Below, one piece after another: positions 17,616-25,584 of a stretch of 64,000 bases of DNA. Below the pieces are notes generated by a model. That model was not told where the DNA came from. It did no database searches and saw only the letters and a program-made list of their open reading frames with translations. Each line of letters starts with the position of its first letter. The first letter of the stretch is position 1. Source of the DNA: Rhizobiales bacterium 62-17 (lineage in GTDB: Bacteria; Pseudomonadota; Alphaproteobacteria; Rhizobiales; Beijerinckiaceae); the NCBI GenBank assembly GCA_001898965.1, contig MKVW01000004.1:1-64000 (forward strand). The letters run 5' to 3'. The position numbers and the translations under genes are program-made.

Positions 17616-18398
17616 TTGCGCAAAGTTTATGACTTTCTCGAACAGGATACGCGCGCGGCCGCCGTCACGCGCATCCTCGTTTCGACTGGCTTCGTGCTCA
17701 TCCTCTGGCAGCTCCTGGCGATGTTTGTCACCAATCGGCTGCTGCTCGTCCCGCCGGCCGAAGTGGCGTCAGCCCTATGGAAGGAATTCCAGCAGGGCTC
17801 GATGGCGGAGAATGCCTGGGCGACGGTCACAGCGGTGGTAACGTCTTTTCTGGTGTCGATTGCCATCGGCATCGGCATTGGCCTGGCGCTGGCATCGAGC
17901 CGCTTTCTGTCGCTGACGGGCGGCCCTGTGCTGAGTGCCTTGAATTCGGTCCCGATCATCGCCTTAGCGCCTTTGTTCATCGCCTGGCTCGGCCTCGGTT
18001 TCGCTTCGAAATTCGTTCTGGTTCTGCTGGTCGCCGTCTTTCCCGTGGTTGTCACCACGGAAGCCGGCCTGCGCGCCACCGATAAACCGTTGATCGAAGC
18101 TGCCCGCTCCTTCAACGCCACGCCGCTGCAGATCTTCAGCACGGTGACGTTTCCCTACGCGCTGCCCTTCATCGTCAGCGGCATTCGCGTCGCCTGGGCG
18201 CGTGCCCTCGTCGGCATCGTCGTCGCCGAATTCTTCGGCTCGTTCGCCGGCTTTGGCTTCGCCATCATGTCGGCGAGCCAGACTTTCGATACCGCGCGCG
18301 TGCTGGGCTATGTCATCGTGCTCGGCGCCATGGGACTGATCGGCAGTGTCCTCTTTGCGGCACTGGAACGCTACCTCGCCCCCTGGAGGCTTGAATGA
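17616..18398 (+). CDS. ABC transporter permease, TauC/SsuC type
   Basis: The 260-residue inner-membrane protein has about six hydrophobic segments and the permease EAA-type loop (EAARSFNATPLQIFSTVTFPYALP). It begins with TTG at 17616, with AGAGG about seven bases upstream and no nearby in-frame ATG. Its stop overlaps the ATPase start by four bases (ATGA), so the two are translationally coupled. Together with the binding protein at 14133 and the ATPase it forms a NitT/TauT-type importer. Confidence 0.87.
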   Translation: MRKVYDFLEQDTRAAAVTRILVSTGFVLILWQLLAMFVTNRLLLVPPAEVASALWKEFQQGSMAENAWATVTAVVTSFLVSIAIGIGIGLALASSRFLSLTGGPVLSALNSVPIIALAPLFIAWLGLGFASKFVLVLLVAVFPVVVTTEAGLRATDKPLIEAARSFNATPLQIFSTVTFPYALPFIVSGIRVAWARALVGIVVAEFFGSFAGFGFAIMSASQTFDTARVLGYVIVLGAMGLIGSVLFAALERYLAPWRLE

Positions 18399-19183
18399 CC
18401 GCGCTGCTCAAAATCGACAACGTCAGCCAGACATTCGTTCGCAACGACAAATCATCGGTTGAAGCGCTACGTTCGATCGACCTGTCGATCAACGAAGGCG
18501 AGTTCGTGTCCATTGTTGGCGCCAGCGGCAGCGGCAAGTCAACGTTGCTGCGGATCATCGATGGTCTTCTCGCGCCCTCCAGCGGTTCGGTTTTCGTCGA
18601 CGGCACGAAGGTCGATCGTCCCGGTCCCGATCGCGCGATGGTCTTTCAACAAGACTCGCTCCTACCGTGGAAAACCGTCATCGAGAATGTCGGGTATGGC
18701 CTGACCCTTGCCGGCAGGCCAAAAGCCGAAGTCCAGGCGATCGCCCAGCGTTTCATCGACATGACAGGCTTGCGCGGTTTCGAGAGCCACTATCCGCACC
18801 AATTGTCCGGCGGCATGCGCCAGCGCGTCAATGTCGCCCGCGCCCTGGCGGTCGATCCGAAAATCTTGCTCCTCGACGAACCGTTCGCGGCACTCGATGC
18901 GCAAACGCGCGAGATCATGCAGACGGAACTGCTGTCGATCTGGCAGAAGAGCCGCAAGACTGTCCTGCTCATCACCCATCAGATCGACGAGGCCGTCTTC
19001 CTGTCGGACCGCGTCATCGTGTTCAGCGCCCGCCCGGGCTGCGTCAAAACGGAAGTCGCCATCGATCTGCCGCGCCCGCGCGATCTCGATTTGAAGCGGC
19101 ACCCCGCCTTCATCGAGCAGGTCGACCACATCTGGAAATTGATCGAGGCCGAGGTGCGCGCCGGCGTGAAACAGGGCGCGTAA
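18395..19183 (+). CDS. ABC transporter ATP-binding protein, TauB/SsuB type
   Basis: The ATPase of the same importer, 262 residues. Walker A is GASGSGKST (near residue 46), the Q-loop is VFQQDSLLPW, the signature LSGGMRQR, Walker B ILLLDEPFAALD and the H-loop ITHQIDEA. The QQDSLLPW stretch is typical of the nitrate/sulfonate/taurine group. It ends the tightly packed part of the operon; 243 bases separate it from the Rieske oxygenase gene on the same strand. Confidence 0.93.
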   Translation: MTALLKIDNVSQTFVRNDKSSVEALRSIDLSINEGEFVSIVGASGSGKSTLLRIIDGLLAPSSGSVFVDGTKVDRPGPDRAMVFQQDSLLPWKTVIENVGYGLTLAGRPKAEVQAIAQRFIDMTGLRGFESHYPHQLSGGMRQRVNVARALAVDPKILLLDEPFAALDAQTREIMQTELLSIWQKSRKTVLLITHQIDEAVFLSDRVIVFSARPGCVKTEVAIDLPRPRDLDLKRHPAFIEQVDHIWKLIEAEVRAGVKQGA

Positions 19184-19426
19184 TCGCACAGATATGCACT
19201 ATCCTGCCGGCGTGACGAGCGGGCTCCTCCTCATCTCTAAAGCCATTCTCACGCGCCCGCGAATGCGCTAAGGGAAGATCGAAGGCTGGCGAACACGGCC
19301 TCGTCCGGGGAGGACAATGGGCGCATCGCTTGCGGCGGTCATGCGAAGACCGACGCAAGAACTCCGCCACAGTTCGATCCCTGTCCGACCCGCGCCGACA
19401 GGCCCGAAGAACAGCGGGAGGATATC

Positions 19427-20698
19427 ATGCTGAGACGCGAGGATAACGAGCGGCTGACGCGCGTTGGCGCTGGGACGCCCGGCGGAGAGCTCTTCCGGCG
19501 CTACTGGATCCCCGCCTTGATGTCCTCCGAGCTGCCGGAAAACGACGGAGCGCCTGTGCGCGTGCGCCTGCTCGGCGAAGATCTGATCGCCTTCCGCGAC
19601 AGCAATGGCGACGTCGGCCTTGTTGACGCCTTTTGTCCGCATCGCCGCGCGCCGATGTTCTTTGGCCGCAATGAAGAGTGCGGGTTGCGATGCGTCTACC
19701 ACGGTTGGAAGTTCAACACCGAGGGCGACTGCATCGACATGCCCTCGGAGGCGGAAGGTTCGAGCTTGCACCAGCGGATCAAGATCAAGGCTTACCCCTG
19801 CATCGACAAGGGCGGGATCGTCTGGACCTATATGGGACCGAAGGAGACCATGCCGCAACCGCCGGACTATGAATGGATGCGCGCGCCCATAACTCATCGG
19901 CACGTCTCGAAAACCTACGAGGAATGCAATTATCTCCAGGCCATGGAAGGTGGCCTCGACACCGCGCATTCGTCTTTCGCGCACAACAACAATCTCGGCA
20001 GTCGCAATGAGCCCCGCCTACGTGATCGCTCGCCGCGGCTCGATGTCGAGCGTACCGAATATGGCTATTGCTACGTCTCCTTCCGCGACCTGAAGGACGG
20101 CAACTACTACATGCGCATCTATCATTATGTCATGCCGTTCCAGCAGTTTCGCGGCGGCATTCATAAGTTCGATGGTTCGCGCCGCGACTATCCGGAGCTC
20201 AATGGCCATATCTGGGTGCCGATCGACGATACAACGACCTATGTTTACAACTGGGCTTGCGCCTATGATGCCGACGCCAATTTCGGCGAGGACAACATCC
20301 TCGAGCGTGAATATTTCTACGGCCGTGGCCCCGATCAGATGATCCCCGGTACGTTCCAACTGAAAGCCAACAAATCGAACGATTATTTTATCGATCGCAG
20401 CAGGCAGAAATCCGAGACCTATACAGGCATCGAGGGCATCAACACGCAGGACTTCGCCTTGCAGGAAGGCATGGGCCCCATCGTCGATCGTTCCCTGGAA
20501 CATCTCGGCAGCTCCGACAAAGCCATCGTCGCCATGCGGCGCCTGATGTTGGAAGCCGTTACCGACGTCGCGGAAGGACGCAGGCCCAAGGGCGTCGACC
20601 CAAAAATTCATTCGCGGATCAGGCCCTATGACGGGTTCATGAAAACCAACGACGATTGGAAGGAAGTCTTCGCCGCCGAACTCACCCCGCGTTGGTGA
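19427..20698 (+). CDS. Rieske non-heme iron oxygenase, large subunit (phthalate-dioxygenase type)
   Basis: The oxygenase component of a ring-hydroxylating or demethylating system. Of 423 residues, the Rieske [2Fe-2S] site is CPHRRAP followed by CVYHGW (residues about 67-100), and the mononuclear iron motif is in EGGLDTAHSSFAH, where Asp and two His have the spacing of phthalate 4,5-dioxygenase and vanillate demethylase. Oxygenases of this type work as homotrimers with a separate reductase; none is encoded in this window. The start has a strong GGGAGG site. The next two genes follow on the same strand. Confidence 0.92.
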   Translation: MLRREDNERLTRVGAGTPGGELFRRYWIPALMSSELPENDGAPVRVRLLGEDLIAFRDSNGDVGLVDAFCPHRRAPMFFGRNEECGLRCVYHGWKFNTEGDCIDMPSEAEGSSLHQRIKIKAYPCIDKGGIVWTYMGPKETMPQPPDYEWMRAPITHRHVSKTYEECNYLQAMEGGLDTAHSSFAHNNNLGSRNEPRLRDRSPRLDVERTEYGYCYVSFRDLKDGNYYMRIYHYVMPFQQFRGGIHKFDGSRRDYPELNGHIWVPIDDTTTYVYNWACAYDADANFGEDNILEREYFYGRGPDQMIPGTFQLKANKSNDYFIDRSRQKSETYTGIEGINTQDFALQEGMGPIVDRSLEHLGSSDKAIVAMRRLMLEAVTDVAEGRRPKGVDPKIHSRIRPYDGFMKTNDDWKEVFAAELTPRW

Positions 20699-20724
20699 AG
20701 CGCCGCGAAACTTTGGAGACTTGA

Positions 20725-21720
20725 ATGACGATTGATCCTTTGCCCCTCAGCATCGCGCTTTCCAACAACGAACGTACCCGCCCCGTGATCGAGGGACGCC
20801 ACCAGCCGCAGGGCGTCAGGCTGCTGCCGACGGTGGTCCACCCGTCGGAAATGTTCTGGCGTCAGCTCAAATTCACCGAGTTCGACATTTCGGAAATGTC
20901 GCTGTCATCCTTGTTCATCGCCGTGTCGAAAGGCGACCAGCGTTTCGTCGGCCTGCCGATCTATACCGCGCGCATGTTCTTTCACACCCGCATCATCGTG
21001 CGCAAAGACAGCGGCATCAAAAAGCCGTCAGATCTCATCGGCAAGAAAATCGGCGTTCCCGAATATCAGCAGACTTCGGCCATCTGGTCGCGCGGCGTGC
21101 TGCAACACGAATTCGGCGTGCATGCGCGCGACATCGATTGGTACATGGAGCGCGTGCCCGATATCAGCCACGGCGGCTCCACCGGCTTCAAACCGCCGCC
21201 AGGTGTCAGGATCAATCAAATTCCGCTGTCGACCAATATCGGCGACATGCTGGTGAAAGGCGAGCTCGATGGTGCCCTGCTCTATCTCAACGAGCGCAAT
21301 CTGGTCGATCGCAGCTCAGCCGATGTCTCCGAGGTTTGCGAACCTCTGTTTCCCAATGCTGTCGCTGAATCAACCCGCTTCTATCAAAAAACCGGGCTCT
21401 ATCCGATCAACCACGCCATGGTGATCAAGCGTGAGGTGCACGAAAAATATCCTTGGGTGGCGGTGAACGTCTATCACGCCTTCATGGCGGCCAAGGCTGA
21501 AGTCGAGAAGACGGCTCAGGCGACCCTGAAGGACTATGCCGCCTGCGGCCTCGTCGCGGCGGAACCCGCCAAACTCTTCGCCGCCGACCCGAAAAGCTAC
21601 GGCCTGCGCTACAACCGCAAGGTCATCGAGACCATCGCGCAATATGTGCACGAACAAGGCCTTACTGACCGGCAGGTGGGCGTTGAGGAAATCTTCGCGC
21701 CTGCCACGCTCAATCTGTAG
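20725..21720 (+). CDS. 4,5-dihydroxyphthalate decarboxylase-like protein
   Basis: The 331-residue protein resembles Pht5-type 4,5-dihydroxyphthalate decarboxylase: LPLSIALSNNERTRPVIEG at the start, SEMSLSSLFIAVSKGD, GLPIYTARMFFHTRIIV, and IGVPEYQQTSAIWSRG. It has a periplasmic-binding-protein-like fold but no signal peptide, so it should act in the cytoplasm. Location 26 bases after the Rieske oxygenase gene supports a role in breaking down an aromatic acid. Some family members may act only as binding proteins, so the exact reaction is uncertain. Confidence 0.82.
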   Translation: MTIDPLPLSIALSNNERTRPVIEGRHQPQGVRLLPTVVHPSEMFWRQLKFTEFDISEMSLSSLFIAVSKGDQRFVGLPIYTARMFFHTRIIVRKDSGIKKPSDLIGKKIGVPEYQQTSAIWSRGVLQHEFGVHARDIDWYMERVPDISHGGSTGFKPPPGVRINQIPLSTNIGDMLVKGELDGALLYLNERNLVDRSSADVSEVCEPLFPNAVAESTRFYQKTGLYPINHAMVIKREVHEKYPWVAVNVYHAFMAAKAEVEKTAQATLKDYAACGLVAAEPAKLFAADPKSYGLRYNRKVIETIAQYVHEQGLTDRQVGVEEIFAPATLNL

Positions 21721-21832
21721 CGAGCGCCTGTTGGAACCCGCGGGTGGGCAGGCGACCAAGATTGACAGGCCGTCCGCTCGCCCCAATATGGGGTTTGAAT
21801 AGGGGCGAAATCGCCCCGGTCGGAACGGAAAA

Positions 21833-22309
21833 ATGAGCCAGATCAGGGTTGAACCCGGCGAAGACATGCTTGGCTTCGGCTGCGCCTGCTGCGGCAGCGA
21901 CGGCGGCGTGCGCGGATTCATCTACGACAATGAAGACCCGCTGGCGATCTATTATGCCGAGGCTGGCGGCATGTCGAACATGCCTGTCGTCCTCGTCGGT
22001 ATCGCCATGGGCGCCTGGGAGGCCGGAACCACCAAATCGCAGCGCACCGCCATCGTCTTTGCTTGCAGCAAACCCGACAATGCCCCGCGCCAGACCGTGC
22101 CGACAACGCCCTTCCTGCTCGGCTTTCCGGAATTTCCCCTGCTCGGTGAAACGATCGAGCCCGAAGTCGCACCCGAACATAAGGATTATGCGCGACTGCT
22201 GGAGCTTTGCGATGCGCTGATCGACAACGATGCCCGCTTTATGCATCTGCGCAACGATCCCGTTGCCCGCCGGCGCTTCGTCGCCGATGCGCCCTCGGCC
22301 GAACCCTGA
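21833..22309 (+). CDS. Unknown 158-residue protein with a CxCC motif
   Basis: I do not recognise this protein. It starts with an acidic MSQIRVEPGED, has a compact cysteine cluster GFGCACCGSDGGVRG at residues about 15-29, no signal peptide or membrane segment, and a C-terminal helical part (DYARLLELCDALIDN). The cluster might bind a metal or a cofactor. It lies 112 bases after the decarboxylase-like gene on the same strand and codes with normal regional base use, so I take it as a real gene and possibly part of the same pathway. GGAACGGAAAAA precedes the ATG. Confidence 0.7.
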   Translation: MSQIRVEPGEDMLGFGCACCGSDGGVRGFIYDNEDPLAIYYAEAGGMSNMPVVLVGIAMGAWEAGTTKSQRTAIVFACSKPDNAPRQTVPTTPFLLGFPEFPLLGETIEPEVAPEHKDYARLLELCDALIDNDARFMHLRNDPVARRRFVADAPSAEP

Positions 22310-22315
22310 GCGGCT

Positions 22316-23104
22316 TTAAGCTCCCTTGAACTGCGGCAGGCGTTTCTCTTTGAAAGCCGCCTGCCCTTCCTGGTAGTCCTCGCTGCTGAAGCAAAGCGCC
22401 ACCAGCGCATCGGCACCGGCGCGATCGCGCTCGTGATGCGGTTTGGCGGTTTCAGCCAGCGATTTCTTCAACGCCATCAAAGTAAGCGGCGCATTGGTGG
22501 CGATGGCAGCGATATAGTCATCGGCAGCCTTATCGAACGACGTCGCATCCCACGTCTTGTTGACCAGCCCCAATCGCTGAGCCTCGGCGCCATCGACGAT
22601 GCGCGCGCTGAGCAGCATGTCGCTGGCCGGCCCCAAACCAATGCGATGCACCAAGGCCTCGACATTGGAAAACGCATAACCAAGTCCCAACCGCGCCGCC
22701 GGAATGCGAAAGCGCGAATCCGACGAAGCGATCCGCAGATCACAGCAAAGCGCCAGCGCCAGACCGCCGCCGAAGGCAATGCCGCGAATGCGTGCGAGCA
22801 CGGGCTTTTTGGCGTGCATCAGCGCTTCCATGCCCGCGAGCACGGCCACTTCATAGGCCTGCACGGCGGCTTCCCCCGTCCGCTTCGTGCCGAACTGTGA
22901 GATATCGGCGCCGGCGCAGAAGGCTTTGTCGCCGGCACCGGTCACAACGATCAATCGAACCGAATGATCTTCCTCGGCTTGGGCGACAAGCCCCGGAATG
23001 GCGCTCCACATTTCGAAGGTCAGAGCATTCATCTTCGCCGGCTGATTGATCGTCAGCGTGGCGACGCCATCTCCGGCTTGATAATCGATGCGTGGCTCGC
23101 TCAT
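22316..23104 (-). CDS. Enoyl-CoA hydratase/isomerase family protein
   Basis: A crotonase-fold protein of 262 residues. The oxyanion-hole stretches are visible: KAFCAGADISQF (near residue 60-70) and RIRGIAFGGGLALALCCDLRIAS. In the region where hydratases have their catalytic Glu (PE-x-x-LG), this protein reads AARLGLGYAFSNVEAL, so the usual Glu is not evident and the reaction may differ from simple hydration. Its start overlaps the stop of the upstream FAD oxidoreductase gene by four bases, so the two are co-translated. Confidence 0.85.
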   Translation of the reverse strand: MSEPRIDYQAGDGVATLTINQPAKMNALTFEMWSAIPGLVAQAEEDHSVRLIVVTGAGDKAFCAGADISQFGTKRTGEAAVQAYEVAVLAGMEALMHAKKPVLARIRGIAFGGGLALALCCDLRIASSDSRFRIPAARLGLGYAFSNVEALVHRIGLGPASDMLLSARIVDGAEAQRLGLVNKTWDATSFDKAADDYIAAIATNAPLTLMALKKSLAETAKPHHERDRAGADALVALCFSSEDYQEGQAAFKEKRLPQFKGA

Positions 23105-24234
23105 ACATTCGCCTCTGCTGCAACCAGATCGGCCACGCGCGCGGCGATCGCAAGCGCGCTGGTCAATCCTGGACTTTCGATACCATAGAGCGCGACAAGC
23201 CCGCGCACACCATGCACATCCTGCCCTTGAATCATGAAATCAGCCTCCGCAGTACCCTGCGGCACGATCTTCGGCCGCACGCCCGAATAATCCGGCAGCA
23301 GTTCGCCATCGCGCAAGCCAGGCCAATAACGGCGGATAGCGCGATAGAATTTGTCCGCCCGTGCCGGATCGACCGCATAATCAATCGCCAGATCGTCTTG
23401 CGTGTCGAGCCATTCGACATCGGGACCAAAACGGGCGCGGCCCCCCAGATCGATGGTCAGATGGGTGCCTAAACCACCCGGCTCTGGTGCCGGATAGATC
23501 AGGCGCGAAAACGGCGAGCGACGGCCAAGCGTAAAATAATTTCCCTTGGCGAAATGCGGCACCGGGATGCTGTCGCGGGGGATGCCATCGATCGTGTGCG
23601 CCAGACGGGGCGAAGCGAGGCCCGCCGCCAGCACGCAGGTGTTGACCGAGATGTCGCAGGCCTCGTCGCCGCCGAGCCGCACGCGCAAATATTCTCCCGT
23701 GCGCGCGGCACTCAGAAACGGCGTTGCGAAAGCCGTACTGGCGCCGTGCATCGCCGCATCGCCTTCCAGCGCCAACATCAGCGCATGAGTATCGACAATG
23801 CCGGTCGAAGGCGAGGCAAGCCCCATGACACCTTCGATCTCAGGCTCCATCGCCTTCATCTCATCGCGCCCGATTTCACGCACATCGGTCGCGCCATTGG
23901 CATGAGCGCGTGCCGCGATCGCGAGCAGCGTGTCGCGTTGGTCGGCGCTGGCCGCCACGATGATTTTTCCGCAGCGCGCATGCGGGACGTGATGATCGGC
24001 GCAGAAACGATAAAGCTGCTGGCGGCCTTCGACACAGAGTTGGGCCTTTAGCGAACCCGGCGCATAATAGATGCCGGCATGGATGACCTCGCTGTTGCGC
24101 GAAGACACCCCTTGGCCCACGGCGCGCTCGCGTTCGACCACCACGACCTCGCGGCCGGCGCGCGCCAAGGCGCGCGCGATGGCAAGGCCGATAACGCCAG
24201 CTCCAATCACCAGACAGTCGATATCAGCACTCAT
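23101..24234 (-). CDS. FAD-dependent oxidoreductase, L-2-hydroxyglutarate oxidase (LhgO)-like
   Basis: A DAO-fold flavoprotein of 377 residues from the ATG at 24234. It begins with the FAD-binding Rossmann motif CLVIGAGVIGLAIARALA, then VVVVERE and SSRNSEVIHAGIYY, a stretch typical of L-2-hydroxyglutarate dehydrogenases and their relatives; the end carries a GLVALYGIESPGLTSALA type FAD motif. It probably oxidises a 2-hydroxy acid and passes electrons to oxygen or quinone. An upstream start at 24288 would add 18 residues without domain support. It forms an overlapping pair with the crotonase gene. Confidence 0.85.
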   Translation of the reverse strand: MSADIDCLVIGAGVIGLAIARALARAGREVVVVERERAVGQGVSSRNSEVIHAGIYYAPGSLKAQLCVEGRQQLYRFCADHHVPHARCGKIIVAASADQRDTLLAIAARAHANGATDVREIGRDEMKAMEPEIEGVMGLASPSTGIVDTHALMLALEGDAAMHGASTAFATPFLSAARTGEYLRVRLGGDEACDISVNTCVLAAGLASPRLAHTIDGIPRDSIPVPHFAKGNYFTLGRRSPFSRLIYPAPEPGGLGTHLTIDLGGRARFGPDVEWLDTQDDLAIDYAVDPARADKFYRAIRRYWPGLRDGELLPDYSGVRPKIVPQGTAEADFMIQGQDVHGVRGLVALYGIESPGLTSALAIAARVADLVAAEANV

Positions 24235-24463
24235 GATCGATGCGTCCACCTCGACAATCGGGATAGCCCCGGCGCGGGGCCGGCGCAAATAAGACCAAGA
24301 GCCAAGAGCCTGAGCAGCTATTCCGAGACGGCGGTTTTCCTCTCCCCGGCAATGAGCTAGAAAAGGCTAAGCGAAGCAGGACGCCATAAAAAGCCTGCTC
24401 GCGGCACAGGATCGTCCCGGCAATCATCCCCGTCGCGGCGATCAGAGGAAACGGAGAGGGTTT

Positions 24464-25468
24464 ATGCGCGCCAAGGCTGTATTTGCGTCGGCCACATTGG
24501 GCATTGCGGCATTCGTCTCGTCGGCGAACGCCCAATCAGGATCAACGGTCAATCTCTATGTCGGCTATTCGGCCGGTGGTGGCTACGATGTTTATGGCCG
24601 AATGGTCGGCCGCTTCATGAGCCGCCATCTGCCGGGCTCCCCGACGATCCTGATCCAGAACATGCCCGGCGCCGGCAGCCTGCGCCTCGCCAACTGGCTG
24701 TATGCCGTGGCGCCGAAGGACGGCAATAATTTCGGCATCGTCGCGCGCGGCATCGCCTTCGATACCCTGCTCGGCCTGCCTGGCACCAATTACGACGCCA
24801 CCAAATTCACCTGGATCGGCAGCGCCGCTAATGAGGTGAGCGTTTGCGTGGCCTGGCACACCAGCAATATCAAAACCGTCGACCAGATTTTCTCGCAGGA
24901 GTGGATTGTCGGCGGCACCGGCGGCAGCGCCGACACCGATCAGTATCCGAAACTCATCAATGGTGTGCTCGGCACCAAGATGAAACTGGTCGTCGGCTAT
25001 CCCGGCGGCAGCGACGTCAATCTCGCGATGGAACGCGGCGAAGTGCAGGGACGCTGCGGTTGGTCCTGGTCGAGCGTCAAGTCCACCGCATCGGAGTGGT
25101 TACGGGACAAAAAGATCAACGTGCTCATGCAATTGTCCTTGAACAAACATCCCGATCTGCCGAACACGCCCCTGATCCTGGATCTGGCCAAGACGCCTGA
25201 GCAGAAAGGCATCTTCCAACTCGTCTTTGCCCGGCAAGTTTTGGGACGCCCGTTCCTCGCACCTCCCGGTATTCCGCCTGAACGCGCCGCCGTCCTGCGC
25301 AAGGCCTTCATGGATACGATGCAGGACAAGGAATTTCTGGCGGAAGCGGAACGCGCCAAGCTGGAAATCACGCCGGTGTCAGGCGAGGAAGTGCAGAAGA
25401 TCGTCGCCGATGCCTATGCGATGCCGCCAGAGGTCATCAAGAAGACCGCCGATCTGCTGAAGGAATAA
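24464..25468 (+). CDS. Bug/TctC-family periplasmic solute-binding protein
   Basis: The 334-residue protein has a Sec signal peptide (cleavage after SANAQ) and the Bug fold: YVGYSAGGGYDVYGRMVGRF, then PTILIQNMPGAGSLRLANWLY. Bug proteins bind carboxylates such as citrate, aspartate or aromatic acids. No TctA or TctB membrane gene lies nearby. It is divergent from the FAD oxidoreductase and convergent with the porin. GGAGAGGG precedes the ATG. This copy is more distant from the other Bug proteins in the window (QNMPGAGS in place of ENRxGAGG). Confidence 0.85.
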   Translation: MRAKAVFASATLGIAAFVSSANAQSGSTVNLYVGYSAGGGYDVYGRMVGRFMSRHLPGSPTILIQNMPGAGSLRLANWLYAVAPKDGNNFGIVARGIAFDTLLGLPGTNYDATKFTWIGSAANEVSVCVAWHTSNIKTVDQIFSQEWIVGGTGGSADTDQYPKLINGVLGTKMKLVVGYPGGSDVNLAMERGEVQGRCGWSWSSVKSTASEWLRDKKINVLMQLSLNKHPDLPNTPLILDLAKTPEQKGIFQLVFARQVLGRPFLAPPGIPPERAAVLRKAFMDTMQDKEFLAEAERAKLEITPVSGEEVQKIVADAYAMPPEVIKKTADLLKE

Positions 25469-25521
25469 AGAAGCGTCTCACGCGCGAAAGCGCTTTACTT
25501 CGGACAATGCCAGCAAAGAAA

Positions 25522-25550
25522 AACCCCGGTGCTTTCGCACCGGGGTTCTT
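25522..25550 (-). terminator. Strong terminator of the porin gene
   Basis: AACCCCGGTGC and GCACCGGGGTT form a perfect 11-bp stem with a TTTC loop. On the minus strand it is followed by TTTTTCTTT, making it an intrinsic terminator about 35 bases after the porin stop. It may also stop plus-strand transcripts from the Bug gene. Confidence 0.88.
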
Positions 25551-25584
25551 GTTTCTAAGCCTGTTTGAGCAGGCAAAGAGTGGA

